From the NCBI GenBank assembly GCA_023432075.1, contig JAEYVD010000598.1, positions 1 to 14,269 of the forward strand: a stretch of 14,269 nucleotides of DNA, in the 5' to 3' direction. Every line of letters begins with the position of its first letter. Positions within the stretch are counted from its first letter, which is position 1. Origin of the DNA: Pseudomonadota bacterium (GTDB taxonomy: Bacteria; Pseudomonadota; Gammaproteobacteria; Burkholderiales; Burkholderiaceae_B). The notes beneath the pieces are model-generated. The model saw nothing but the letters and a program-made list of their open reading frames with translations, had not been told where the DNA came from and searched no databases. Below, in pieces: positions 6,525 through 14,269 of this stretch. Made by a program: the position numbers and the translations under genes.

Positions 6525-7661
6525 CTACTGGCTGGCATAGAAATTGGTCAGCGCCAGGCGCAGCTCGTCGATCACCGCGTAATGCCACAGCGTGATGCCC
6601 AGCACCGTGGACAACGAGGCAATCAGCAATGACCAGCGCAGCACGAGCGCCTGGCGCCGCACTCGGGCCAGCAGGCGGACCTCCACGCGCTGGCGCACGC
6701 GTGCCAAGCCCGGCTCGACCCCCAGCGCATCCATCAGGTCCGCCATGTACCACCACGTCTGGGCATCCAGCAGACCGGTGCCGAAGATTTCCGCGCCGCT
6801 GGCGCCGCCGTCGATCCGGCTCAGCATGGCCTGCAGGTGCGCCAGCAGCCACGGAGAGGCGTCGCGCGCCTGCACGGACAGCGCGTGGCGCAACCGCGTG
6901 TCGGCCGCGCCGTGCTGTCTGATAAGCACGGCCAGCAATGAAAGAAAACGGATTGCCTGGAAATCGCGGTACAGCCGCCAGAGCAGCCAGCGGTCGAGCA
7001 CGGCACGGATATCGCCAGTGAAGTTGGCGAGCGACCAGAGCGCCAGCATGACGGCGCCGAATATCAGGACGACCCACAGCGCAAGCCATTGCTTCAAGCC
7101 GCCCGCCAACGCGAACAGGCCGCGCGTGAGCGGCGCATAGTCTTCGGCGGGGACGGCCTGGAAAACCTGTTGCAGCCGCGGCACGCTGAAAAACGGAATG
7201 GCGCACAACAACGCGAAAGCCACGATGGCGGCGATCACGCCCGTGGCCGCCGCCGACAGCAATGCCGACCAGGCCTCGGACGCCAGCCTGACCGCGCGTG
7301 CCAGGTCGCGCAGTGCCGCGGCCAGATCGCCGCCTTCCTCCTGCACGCAACTGAGCAACAGGCACTCACCGTGCGGCAGCGTGTCGGACCACGCCACGCC
7401 CAGGTCGCCGCCAGCGGCCAGATATGCGGCGGCCCAATGCTGGCACAGGCGCCCACGCACGGTGTCGGGCCCGTAGCGGCTGGCGTCGTCCTCGAAGATG
7501 TCGCGCAGGCTCTTGCGCCCTTGCGTGCCCTCGACGACATCGGCCAGGTACTCGTAATAGTCCGCGCGCTGCGCGCGAAATCGCAGCGCGTCCAGCCGCA
7601 GCCGGTGCTGGCCGGCCGGCGAAGCTGACCCGCGCGAGGCGCGCGATAGGAGATCAGCCAT
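6525..7661 (-). CDS. pilR: Type IVb pilus inner-membrane platform protein PilR (GspF/PilC family)
   Basis: A 378-residue polytopic protein of the T2SSF/PilC family, which couples the ATPase to pilin extraction from the inner membrane. Two copies of the cytoplasmic helical domain (about 35-130 and 230-335) alternate with membrane segments at about 135-157, 191-213 and 341-363. This layout is the hallmark of the family. The first copy contains GGDLGVAW and EEGGDLAAALRDLA, like the conserved 'E-x-G-x-L' region. The start at ATG 7659-7661 overlaps the end of pilQ by 8 bases (ATGGCTGA); the open frame further upstream lies inside pilQ. The position between pilQ and pilS matches the R64 order. The stop is TAG at 6525-6527. 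Confidence 0.92.
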   Translation of the reverse strand: MADLLSRASRGSASPAGQHRLRLDALRFRAQRADYYEYLADVVEGTQGRKSLRDIFEDDASRYGPDTVRGRLCQHWAAAYLAAGGDLGVAWSDTLPHGECLLLSCVQEEGGDLAAALRDLARAVRLASEAWSALLSAAATGVIAAIVAFALLCAIPFFSVPRLQQVFQAVPAEDYAPLTRGLFALAGGLKQWLALWVVLIFGAVMLALWSLANFTGDIRAVLDRWLLWRLYRDFQAIRFLSLLAVLIRQHGAADTRLRHALSVQARDASPWLLAHLQAMLSRIDGGASGAEIFGTGLLDAQTWWYMADLMDALGVEPGLARVRQRVEVRLLARVRRQALVLRWSLLIASLSTVLGITLWHYAVIDELRLALTNFYASQ

Positions 7662-9426
7662 GACGGGCCTCCAAGGGCGCGGCCGAGCGTGCCGGCGCAG
7701 GCGTTGGGGCCAGCACCGAAGCGGCCGAAGCCGTGCCCAGCGTCGGCAGGACGGGCAGTTCGAACCGGCGCAACAGCGTGCGCGGATCGATTTCTCCGAG
7801 GCTCGCCCGGTACAAGGCGCAATCCAGCGCCCGCCCGCCGCGCAGGGCTGCATCGCGCCAGGCGCCGCGCGTTGCCGGCTGGAACTGTTGCTTCAAGCCG
7901 TGGTTGTCGCGCCGCCGCACTTGCTCAAGAAAGCCCTGCACGCGATCCGGCTCGATCATCTCGGCCGCGACACTGCGGCCTGCCGTTCCGTTCAGTTCGG
8001 GCATGTGGTCGCGCCGGCACGCGGGGCAACCCGCCTCGTTCCTGACCTTGAGCGATGCCGCGTCCAGGTCGAAGGTGTCTTGCATCGCGCGCACCCAGCC
8101 GCGCCAGTCCCAACCTTGCGCCTGCCGCGCGGGGACGCCGGACCACAGGCTGTCCACGGGCAGCGCGCAGCCGGGACACAGGCGCGGCAATAGCGTTTGA
8201 TAGATGAGCAGTTTCAGAATGCCCGGCGAAGCCAGGAATTCGCGCGATACGCCGATGGCGTCGGAGGCCAGGCGTTCGGGAATCATTGCCGCCGACCCGG
8301 CGTGGGTGGTGGCGTACAGGCTCACCCCCGAACTGGCGAGGTCCATGAAGGCACGGCCGGTCTGCGAGTCGCGAACTTCGCCAATCAGCAGGTCGTTCAT
8401 GGCCGAACGCTTGATGGTCTTGAGCTTGGCGTCCAGCGTGGGCCAGGCCGCGTCGGCCAGCGCGCCGGTCAACGTGTTCTGCAGCGCGTTGCCAATGTGG
8501 TATTCCACGGGATCTTCAAGTGTGATGACCTTGCGTGTCGGCGAGATGCCGCGCATCAGCGCGGCGATGGTGGTGGACTTGCCCGAGCCGACCACGCCCG
8601 CCAGCACAATGGCGCCGCCCTCGCGCTCGCGCGCCCGCAGCAGCGTTTCGGCCTGCCCGGGCAAATAGCCCAGGGCCAGCAGATCGCCATTGACGGTTGC
8701 GTCCAGCCGCAGGATCCGCAGGCACACCGAAGGCCCCGCGTCCGCGGCCAGCGAGGCCCAGCGCAGTACGATGGGTGCGCCGTCCACGGTCAGCGAAATG
8801 CGCCCCTGCTGCTCGAGCGCCGGATCGAACACCGCGCCGTTGCCGCCGCGCACGTCCATCCACGCCACCGCCAGGACCTCGAGCAGCGTGGCGCTGGACA
8901 GGCCGGCGAACCGTTCGGCGCCGACATACTCGCCGTGGATGGTGTAGCGGATATCGCCACTGTCGCGCCGCTGATCCACGTTGATGTGCACGTCGCTGGC
9001 GCCTTGCACCACGCCCCAGCGGACAATGTCGAGAAACAACGCCGCCAGTGCCGAGGCGCGTTCGGCCGGGTTGCCCTTTGCCATGCGCCCCGGCCCGGAC
9101 GTCGTGAACTGCCCTCGCGCGATCATCAGCAGCAGCGGCGCGGGAACGACGTAGCGTGCCGGGCGGGCCATGCGGTAGCCCGCCGCTTTCACCATCCGTT
9201 CGACCTCATCGATCTGGTCGCCCACGGTGTATTCCTTCACGGCGAAGATCGCGGCCTGGCCGCCTTCGAGCAACACCGGGCATAGACGGCCGGCCAGCGC
9301 TGCCAAATCGAACTGGCGGCTAAGCGCGCGAACGAAGGCCGGCTCCAGGCCCGCAACGTCTTCAGGCGTATGCAGCGCGGGCGGACGAGCAGGCGCTGCC
9401 GCAGCGGGCAAGGTTTGCGTCGTCAT
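7654..9426 (-). CDS. pilQ: Type IVb pilus assembly ATPase PilQ (GspE/PilB secretion ATPase family)
   Basis: Cytoplasmic hexameric ATPase that powers pilus extension. Of 590 residues, 140-250 form the N2-type domain (SDVHINVDQ..., YTIHGEYVG). The catalytic core has Walker A GVVGSGKST (277-285), the Asp box TLEDPVEYH (302-310), Walker B-like DLLIGEVRD (345-353) and the His box TTHAGSA (373-379). Two CxxC pairs (C417/C420 and C467/C470) make the zinc-binding C4 motif of GspE/PilB proteins. The C-terminal tail after residue 480 runs on into an Ala/Pro-rich end. The start at ATG 9424-9426 shares one base with the pilP stop (TGATG). No second, retraction-type ATPase is in the window. Confidence 0.96.
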   Translation of the reverse strand: MTTQTLPAAAAPARPPALHTPEDVAGLEPAFVRALSRQFDLAALAGRLCPVLLEGGQAAIFAVKEYTVGDQIDEVERMVKAAGYRMARPARYVVPAPLLLMIARGQFTTSGPGRMAKGNPAERASALAALFLDIVRWGVVQGASDVHINVDQRRDSGDIRYTIHGEYVGAERFAGLSSATLLEVLAVAWMDVRGGNGAVFDPALEQQGRISLTVDGAPIVLRWASLAADAGPSVCLRILRLDATVNGDLLALGYLPGQAETLLRAREREGGAIVLAGVVGSGKSTTIAALMRGISPTRKVITLEDPVEYHIGNALQNTLTGALADAAWPTLDAKLKTIKRSAMNDLLIGEVRDSQTGRAFMDLASSGVSLYATTHAGSAAMIPERLASDAIGVSREFLASPGILKLLIYQTLLPRLCPGCALPVDSLWSGVPARQAQGWDWRGWVRAMQDTFDLDAASLKVRNEAGCPACRRDHMPELNGTAGRSVAAEMIEPDRVQGFLEQVRRRDNHGLKQQFQPATRGAWRDAALRGGRALDCALYRASLGEIDPRTLLRRFELPVLPTLGTASAASVLAPTPAPARSAAPLEARHG

Positions 9427-9917
9427 CAATGGCCCCTTCCGGCGTCCAGACACGCCAACTGCTCGCGGCCGTCGCGCTGCAGTCGGACGCAGGCGCCGTC
9501 GATGGCCAGCAGGCGATACGCCGCCATCAGCGCGCTGCCGCCCACGGGATCGGCGCGGCCTGCCCGGTAGCGCAGCAACGTTCCGTTGACGACAATGTCC
9601 ACGTTCAAGGCACGCGCCGTGCCGAATATCGCGGTCACGCGAATGTCGTCCGCGCCGCGGGCGACGGACGGCGCCGATGCGCCCTTTGCCTCGCCCACCG
9701 CACAGAGGCCAGGCACCCGGCAGTCGGACAACGCGGCCGCGGCATCCGCCCGCAACAAGGTGCGAACGGTCTCGACCTCTGGCCACGGTTGGGGCGCCTG
9801 CGCGGGATCCGCGGCCCGGACTTGGCCTGCCGCTGCCGCGGCGGCGCTCAGAGCCAACCCGGCCAGCATGCGCCCAGCCGCGCGCCAGCGCACGATGCAA
9901 CGCTCATTCCTGTTCAT
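9426..9917 (-). CDS. pilP: Type IVb pilus biogenesis protein PilP (periplasmic)
   Basis: Protein of 163 residues with an N-terminal signal peptide: a basic start, then the hydrophobic stretch MLAGLALSAAAAAAGQ and a cleavage site near VRA-AD (residue 36). The mature domain has the alternating strand pattern VTAIFGTARALNVDIVVNGTLLRYRAG (94-120), resembling PilP of R64-type pili, thought to bridge the inner membrane and the secretin. Four Cys in the mature part (66, 72, 143, 156) could form two disulfides. The start at ATG 9915-9917 has GGGGGA upstream and overlaps the end of pilO by 14 bases. The assignment rests mainly on position between pilO and pilQ, size and export signal. Confidence 0.8.
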   Translation of the reverse strand: MNRNERCIVRWRAAGRMLAGLALSAAAAAAGQVRAADPAQAPQPWPEVETVRTLLRADAAAALSDCRVPGLCAVGEAKGASAPSVARGADDIRVTAIFGTARALNVDIVVNGTLLRYRAGRADPVGGSALMAAYRLLAIDGACVRLQRDGREQLACLDAGRGH

Positions 9918-11241
9918 AAAGATCCCCCTGCAATTCAGCGACAAGCGCACTCGCCACCAGGCTGGGCCGCGGCTGCGACTGCACATTCACCACGAGACGC
10001 GACCAGCGGGCGGCAGGCACCGGTCCGGGCAACAACGCCATGGACCGCAACGGCCCATGCAGGACCAGGCTGCGCCGCCGGACAAGCGGCGTGGCCCATC
10101 CGGCAGCGCCCGGCGGCGATGCAACGGCACGCGCGGCGGCGGGCAGGCGCGGCATCAATGGCACGGCAGTCGACAGCGCAACGGAAGCGAAGGCGGGACG
10201 CAGCCCTTGCAGCCCCCCTGCCACCCGCGTATCCACGTGCAGCGACGTCGGCAATGCCATGTCGGCCACACGGATGGGCGCCGCCGCCACGCGCCAGGCG
10301 AGCGTGGCTTCCTCGAGCGGCTTGAACGACACTTGCCAGCCGGCCGGCAGCAGCGCGTGCAGCCCGTGATTGGTGGCACGCGGGTGAGCCCTGGCGTATA
10401 CGGCCGCGCAATCCCATTGCTGCGCGGCGGCATCGCAATGGGCGCGGCGCAGCGCCCAACCCTGCACTTGCACAGGCAGCGCCGCCACGCTGGCGAGCAG
10501 ACGCGTCAGGTCCGCGGCGGGATGCACGGTCGTGCCTTGCAGCATTGCCTGGTAGGCATCAGCCATCGGGTCTCGGACCGCGGCGGGCTCCGGCGGGGCC
10601 GCCTGTTTCCGCGCGAACGGGTTGACGCTCGCGTTCCACAACGAAGGCGCCATGGCGGCAAGCCCGATGCAGGCGAAAAAGACGCGCAGTGCGGCAGGAA
10701 GTTCGGCCCAGCGTGAAGGCAGCACCGTCAGCGCGGCGCCAGACTCCACGGCCTGCGCCAACGCCGCCCAGACCTGATCCGGCGAATGCTCCGTCAACGA
10801 CGGGCGCTGCTCGAGAAGCGCGCGCTGTTCCAGCTGCGCCTCGTCCCGGGAATCGAACACCCGGTCCGACTGCGACAGGACCGCGCCGCCGTGCGCGGCG
10901 ATCAGCCAATGGCGCCCGTCCGGCAGGCGAACCAGGCTATGGCCGCCCTCGGGATACAGCAGAGCGAACAACTGCGCAGCGGATTGCAGCGGCGCAGTGC
11001 CCGGTGACTGGGTGCGGCGCCAGGGCCGCGCCGTCCGCAGGCCGGGCCGCCCCCGTCCATACCCCGCGACCATCGCTGGCGATCCGCCCACGACGTAATG
11101 CGTGGCGCGCAGGCGGCGCCCGCGGGATCGCGCGAGCTTGGGGACGTTGGAGCCGATAAGCGCAAACCAGCGCAGGCCGAACGCCAGCACCCGATCGGCT
11201 CCAGGACATGGGATCAGTAGAAATGGAGGGGCACGGTTCAC
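9904..11241 (-). CDS. pilO: Type IVb pilin accessory protein PilO
   Basis: About 445 residues. One membrane segment lies at about 183-203 (AALRVFFACIGLAAMAPSLW), so the N-terminal 180 residues should be cytoplasmic and the Ala/Pro-rich rest periplasmic. This matches PilO of the R64 thin pilus, an inner-membrane component of the assembly machine. A VRLPDGRHWLIAAHGGAVLSQSD stretch (104-126) looks like the start of the family's soluble domain. GTG 11241 is chosen because AAGGA lies 8 bases upstream; a TTG at 11247 overlapping the pilN stop is the alternative. Sequence conservation of this family is low, so the name rests largely on order, size and topology. Confidence 0.78.
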   Translation of the reverse strand: MNRAPPFLLIPCPGADRVLAFGLRWFALIGSNVPKLARSRGRRLRATHYVVGGSPAMVAGYGRGRPGLRTARPWRRTQSPGTAPLQSAAQLFALLYPEGGHSLVRLPDGRHWLIAAHGGAVLSQSDRVFDSRDEAQLEQRALLEQRPSLTEHSPDQVWAALAQAVESGAALTVLPSRWAELPAALRVFFACIGLAAMAPSLWNASVNPFARKQAAPPEPAAVRDPMADAYQAMLQGTTVHPAADLTRLLASVAALPVQVQGWALRRAHCDAAAQQWDCAAVYARAHPRATNHGLHALLPAGWQVSFKPLEEATLAWRVAAAPIRVADMALPTSLHVDTRVAGGLQGLRPAFASVALSTAVPLMPRLPAAARAVASPPGAAGWATPLVRRRSLVLHGPLRSMALLPGPVPAARWSRLVVNVQSQPRPSLVASALVAELQGDLYEQE

Positions 11242-11243
11242 GA

Positions 11244-12869
11244 TCAATATCCTTCCTCGACCTGGGCCGTCACGAGGATCAGCGTCGTGTGGCGTTCGGT
11301 GGCCGCGCTGTCCAGCCCGCCGGCCACGAGCGGCAAGCCGGGCGCCAGCCGCTGGCGATCATGCTGATCCTGCTTGCGGTCAAAGCCGGCCACGATCATG
11401 GGTTGCCCCGGACGCAGTTCGATCTGCTGCACCGTGCCGCTGCCATCGATGGTGATCTGCTGCACCTGAACCTGATTGGCGCTTTCCCCGAAGGTGATCG
11501 TCTTCAGGGGCTGCGCCACCGCGTTGTCGTACGCAATCGAGAGCAGGATCTGCCCGTCTTCCTGGATGTCCGGCACCAGGGTCAGGAATGAGCCGACGGT
11601 TTCTTCCTTTTGGCTGATGGACACCGCAGGCAGCGACCCATTCGCGCCGGTGGATGTCATGCCAGGCATTGCGGCGCTCTGCACGCGATCGATGTACGAG
11701 AACGTGGTCCGCACGGCGTGCGAGACCGGGCGGCGGTTCAAGGTGAGAACCGGGATCTTGCTGTGCCGCACGACCGCCCCCATCGCGCTGAGCGCGGAGA
11801 CGATGGCCTGCGAGCCCTGGAATGGCCCTTGGGCCGATGCGGCCTGAAGCAGGCCCGCGCCGGTGACGGGCACACCCGGCATGGCCAGCCGCGCGGTCGC
11901 GCCCGCGGCCGCATACAGGGCGTTCCAGTCCAGGCCGCCGGCGGCTTCCGAGTTGGCAATGAGGGTGATTTCCTCGAAAAGGAGGCGGACGCGGCGGGTC
12001 AGCGCCTTGTTCTCGCGCTCGAGGTAGCGCGCGATCCGGTCCAGCGCGTCCGGCGTATCGGTAACCACCAGTGCCGCGGCGCCTTCCACAGGCTCTGCGA
12101 TCACGCCGGATCGCGTGAGAAACGGCAGGATGTTTGCGCGCAGGATGGCTAGCGCGTTGTGCTCGCCCGCCGATAGCGTGGTGTTGGATGTGCTTTCGAA
12201 GCCCTCGCCTTCCGCGCTGCCGGACCGGCCGAGCCGCACGTCGACCTTGCTGGCCAGCGTCAGCGCGCGCAAGTCGAACACGCGCGTTTCGGTGCGGTAG
12301 AACTCGAGCGCGTTGTGTTCATAGCGCCAGTACACCGAAAAGCGTGCGGCCAACGCATCGAGCAGATCGGCGAGCGGCTGCGGATCCGCGCGCACTTCGA
12401 TGCGCGCGGGCGCGGCCAGGGCCACTGCGCCGCTGACGGCCAGGCGCGGCAGGAACTGGTCTTGAGCCAGCAGCGCATCTGGACGCACACGCACCGCGAT
12501 GCCAGTGGCAGCGGTCAGGCGCTGTGCCAGCGTGGGCAGGTCCGCGTCGTCAGCCAGCATGAGCGTGGTTTTCACGTTCTCGCGCAATGCGGGCGGCAGC
12601 ACGACCTCGCGCGCGAGCGGCTGCGGCTTACCCGCGAGCCAGGGCGTGGAGACATCCTGTGCGGCCAGGCGTGCCTGACGGTCGGTCAAGCCGCCGGCAT
12701 AGTCCGCGTGTCGGGACGCGGCATCCGCATGCCGGACACTGGCCGCGCGGCGCATGTCCGTGACCAGCTCCGATACCGAGCACCCGGCGAGGACGCACGA
12801 GAACGACACGCACGCGAGGGCCCTGCATTTGCGCAAGCGCGGGGTGCGGGCAAGAAGGCTGAGGGTCAT
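11244..12869 (-). CDS. pilN: Type IVb pilus secretin PilN (outer-membrane lipoprotein)
   Basis: Forms the outer-membrane channel through which the pilus leaves. Of 541 residues, the signal peptide ends in the lipobox LAGC with Cys30 as the lipidated residue, as known for R64 PilN. N-domains cover about 100-290, including a segment VTDTPDALDRIARYLERENK (269-288) of the secretin N-domain type. The C-terminal half is the secretin domain, with VGSFLTLVPDIQEDGQILLS (425-444) and the terminal signature GLPLVAGG...RHTTLILVTAQV. The start at ATG 12867-12869 overlaps the pilL stop as ATGA; the longer open frame upstream lies within pilL. The length is typical for the group. No separate pilot protein is seen next to it, although PilL could play a similar part. 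Confidence 0.94.
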   Translation of the reverse strand: MTLSLLARTPRLRKCRALACVSFSCVLAGCSVSELVTDMRRAASVRHADAASRHADYAGGLTDRQARLAAQDVSTPWLAGKPQPLAREVVLPPALRENVKTTLMLADDADLPTLAQRLTAATGIAVRVRPDALLAQDQFLPRLAVSGAVALAAPARIEVRADPQPLADLLDALAARFSVYWRYEHNALEFYRTETRVFDLRALTLASKVDVRLGRSGSAEGEGFESTSNTTLSAGEHNALAILRANILPFLTRSGVIAEPVEGAAALVVTDTPDALDRIARYLERENKALTRRVRLLFEEITLIANSEAAGGLDWNALYAAAGATARLAMPGVPVTGAGLLQAASAQGPFQGSQAIVSALSAMGAVVRHSKIPVLTLNRRPVSHAVRTTFSYIDRVQSAAMPGMTSTGANGSLPAVSISQKEETVGSFLTLVPDIQEDGQILLSIAYDNAVAQPLKTITFGESANQVQVQQITIDGSGTVQQIELRPGQPMIVAGFDRKQDQHDRQRLAPGLPLVAGGLDSAATERHTTLILVTAQVEEGY

Positions 12870-13777
12870 GCCGCGGCTCCTTTGGGCGTGGCCGCGCGTG
12901 AGCACGATTGCGCAAACGGCACGACACGCAGGACACGGTTGCCGTAGAAGCAGGGTTGCAGGGGCCGGTCCGCCAGTTCGGTGGCGCCAAGCAGGCCGCG
13001 CACGGCAGTCTTGAAGTCGCCGGGAAATTCGGCCGTGGCAGCCAGCGGAATGTCGACGTCCACCGCCCAATGCTGCGGCTGAAACGTCCAGCCGGCCGCG
13101 TCGGCCCATCGCGCGAGGACGGCGCGCAGCGTGGCGTCAGGCGGCGCCGCGCGGAACGGGGCGGCTTGCGGGGCCACCTGCGCACTGGCGTTCCCGGCCT
13201 CGTGCGCGGTCGGCGGCGTCAGGCTCGCGGCTTGGGAATTCAGCGTCTGCGTGCCGGCCGGCACGTGGCCATCCGAGCGCGCGGGCGTGTCAGCCGCAAG
13301 CGTGACGGGCGCGCTGGCATCTTGCGGCGCACGCCCCGATTGATCGGGTCCTGCCGCCGTGGACAGCGCCAGGCGGGAGGCGGATGCCGGTTCGTGCGAC
13401 GAGCTGGCCGCGACAGGGGCGCGCAGCGCCCAGGCGGTCAATCTGCCGCCGCGAAAGGAAAGCGCTTTCCATGCGCCGGCAACCACGACGTAGGGATCGC
13501 GCCGCACGTACGGCAAGGGGCGCTCGCCGCCCTCTACGGTGCCGAAGATGGCCGGCAACGGTTGACCCGGCAGGAACTGCAACCAGGTCTCGCGGCCGTC
13601 GTCGAAGACCTGCAGCGGCGCAACGGCAGGATCGCCGGACAGTTGCCAATCGAAGCGGAACCCTTGCGAGGACGGCATGGCCGCTTGCCAGGAAGATCCG
13701 CCCGCCGGACCCGGGCCCGACCACGTGCATGCGCCAAGGCAAGACAGCCCGGCCGCCAGGAAAAAGATTCGTACCAT
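12866..13777 (-). CDS. pilL: PilL-like lipoprotein with a TcpQ-type C-terminal domain
   Basis: First gene of the pilus operon, 303 residues. MVRIFFLAAGLSCLGAC is a lipoprotein signal peptide with lipobox LGAC and Cys17. Residues about 40-118 (VFDDGRETWLQFLPGQPLPA, then RRDPYVVVAGAWKALSFRGG) resemble the VirB9/TrbG beta domain of type IV secretion. After a low-complexity Ala/Ser/Pro linker (120-210), residues about 215-290 match the TcpQ/PilL C-terminal type: LRAVLARWADAAGWTFQPQH, then FPGDFKTAVRGLLG and CFYGNRVLRVVP. TcpQ-like proteins help the secretin reach and stay in the outer membrane. The start ATG 13775-13777 has GGTGAGG very close upstream, a poor spacing, but no better start precedes the signal peptide. 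Confidence 0.82.
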   Translation of the reverse strand: MVRIFFLAAGLSCLGACTWSGPGPAGGSSWQAAMPSSQGFRFDWQLSGDPAVAPLQVFDDGRETWLQFLPGQPLPAIFGTVEGGERPLPYVRRDPYVVVAGAWKALSFRGGRLTAWALRAPVAASSSHEPASASRLALSTAAGPDQSGRAPQDASAPVTLAADTPARSDGHVPAGTQTLNSQAASLTPPTAHEAGNASAQVAPQAAPFRAAPPDATLRAVLARWADAAGWTFQPQHWAVDVDIPLAATAEFPGDFKTAVRGLLGATELADRPLQPCFYGNRVLRVVPFAQSCSRAATPKGAAA

Positions 13778-13911
13778 GCCTCACCGCGAACAAAGGGCGC
13801 ATCGGAAGCGACACGCATGAGCGGCATGGTGGCCGAGCGCCGGTGGCGCCGCCAGACTGGCATGTACGTAGGGACGGATTCATCCTCCCCCTGAATGCAA
13901 CGAAAGCAGGC
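13778..13911 (-). other. Leader region of the pilus operon
   Basis: This stretch lies between the ugp-side terminator and pilL and should hold the pilus operon promoter. I find no convincing -35/-10 pair. A purine-rich AGGGGGAGGA on the minus strand at about 13884-13893 resembles a Shine-Dalgarno, but no start with proper spacing opens a plausible gene. The operon may use a weak or activator-dependent promoter. Confidence 0.35.
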
Positions 13912-13941
13912 AAAAAAAGCCCGGTCCGAAGACCGGGCTTT
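13912..13941 (-). terminator. Strong intrinsic terminator with UUCG tetraloop after the ugpB-like gene
   Basis: On the minus strand the 11-bp stem AAAGCCCGGTC / GACCGGGCTTT closes on TTCG (13927-13930), giving the very stable C(UUCG)G loop, and runs into a tract of seven T (13912-13918). It ends transcription of the ugpB-like gene and separates it from the pilus operon on the same strand. Confidence 0.92.
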
Positions 13942-13987
13942 GCTTGCGGCGCGCGGCGTACGCCAGCACGCCGCGGCACGGATGCGA

Positions 13988-14269
13988 TCAGCGCTGCGTG
14001 GCGATGGTGCGGGCCTGCGCGGCGGCGTTGTTCAGCGCGGCAACGGGCGGCACCTTGCCGTCGAAGGCGTCGGTGAGTTCCTTGTTCAGCACGGGCTCGA
14101 TGCGATCGTAGTTGGCCATGCGGAAGCCGCGGCTGTTCTGGACGGGCTTGGCGCTCATCGAGGCGACAACAGCCTGCGCGCCCGGGATCTTGCTGTAGAA
14201 CGACACGTCGGAAGCGCGGAACGCGGCTTCCGTCAGCGGCAGGTAACCCGTGCGCTGGTGCCATTCGGC
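13988..14269 (-). CDS. ugpB: Extracellular solute-binding protein, UgpB-like (sn-glycerol-3-phosphate), C-terminal part
   Basis: The frame is open from the right edge of the window to TGA at 13988-13990 and gives 93 residues, the C-terminal end of a periplasmic binding protein of an ABC importer. WHQRTGYLPLTEAAF, then FYSKIPGAQ, KPVQNSRGFRMANYDRI and a terminal ELTDAFDGKVPPVAALNNAA helix match the UgpB end, where the family has WH..TGYLP, a Pro-Gly-Ala run, and a 'G-K-x-x-x-x-x-A-L' helix. An internal GTG at 14206 is not a start. The upstream part of the gene and any ugpAEC permease and ATPase genes lie outside the window, so the substrate is inferred. It ends before a strong terminator. Confidence 0.82.
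   Translation of the reverse strand, partial: AEWHQRTGYLPLTEAAFRASDVSFYSKIPGAQAVVASMSAKPVQNSRGFRMANYDRIEPVLNKELTDAFDGKVPPVAALNNAAAQARTIATQR

Noticed and set aside
7733..9285. Plus-strand ORFs of 155-362 codons opposite pilQ
   Set aside because: They are antisense to a clear ATPase with all its motifs and have no signature of their own.
13884..13893. AGGGGGAGGA on the minus strand before pilL as a ribosome site for a leader peptide
   Set aside because: The nearest ATG starts directly at the motif, and the frame then runs unrelated into pilL, so no gene can be supported.
13290..14264. A 324-codon minus-strand ORF from the ugpB-like gene into pilL
   Set aside because: It crosses a strong terminator and overlaps two recognised genes in other frames, so it is a shadow.
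1..14269. CRISPR arrays, tRNA/rRNA genes, insertion sequences, attachment sites
   Set aside because: No regularly spaced repeats, tRNA-like cloverleaf, transposase frame or flanking direct repeats were seen.

Overview
The window is high-GC DNA that looks like the chromosome of a betaproteobacterium of the Bordetella/Achromobacter type (Alcaligenaceae). This is judged from the sequence character of S16, RimM and alanyl-tRNA synthetase, the rpsP-rimM order and the strong GC bias. The genus is an inference. Nearly everything is on the minus strand, so the genes read from right to left.

Layout, left to right. (1) 1-676: the start of a ribosomal operon, with rpsP (351-611) and the 5' part of rimM (cut by the window edge at 1), driven by a good extended -10 promoter at 647-676. 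(2) 677-1117: no convincing gene; it holds a perfect 16-bp palindrome and a weak 41-codon ORF. (3) 1118-1699, plus strand: an exported protein made of two copies of a small beta-rich domain, ending in a shared terminator at 1716-1742. (4) 1769-4662: alaS followed by a TusA/SirA-family gene overlapping it by one base. alaS has its own TATAAT box with a perfect inverted repeat beside it. (5) 4743-13777: an eight-gene type IVb pilus operon of the IncI1 plasmid R64 'thin pilus' kind, in the order pilL-pilN-pilO-pilP-pilQ-pilR-pilS-pilV. (6) 13988-14269: the C-terminal end of a UgpB-like glycerol-3-phosphate binding protein, closed by a strong UUCG-loop terminator.

The pilus genes form one machine. 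PilN is a lipoprotein secretin in the outer membrane and PilL is its lipoprotein partner. PilO and PilP are inner-membrane and periplasmic parts. PilQ is the assembly ATPase, PilR the inner-membrane platform, PilS the major pilin and PilV a large minor pilin that is probably the tip adhesin. Six of the seven gene junctions are overlaps or touch within 2 bases. The only gap is pilR-pilS (61 bp), which carries a hairpin with a short U tract just before the pilin gene. The cluster has no pilM, no pilT-like lytic transglycosylase, no pilU-like prepilin peptidase, no shufflon and no rci recombinase. It therefore probably relies on an unlinked prepilin peptidase and makes one fixed PilV.

Most interesting points: the stripped-down chromosomal R64-type operon between alaS and a ugp-like gene; PilV lacking the usual Glu at mature position 5; a 9-bp in-frame tandem repeat that encodes the PilV leader; a VirB9/TrbG-like segment in PilL; the palindrome at the alaS promoter; and the internally duplicated exported protein.
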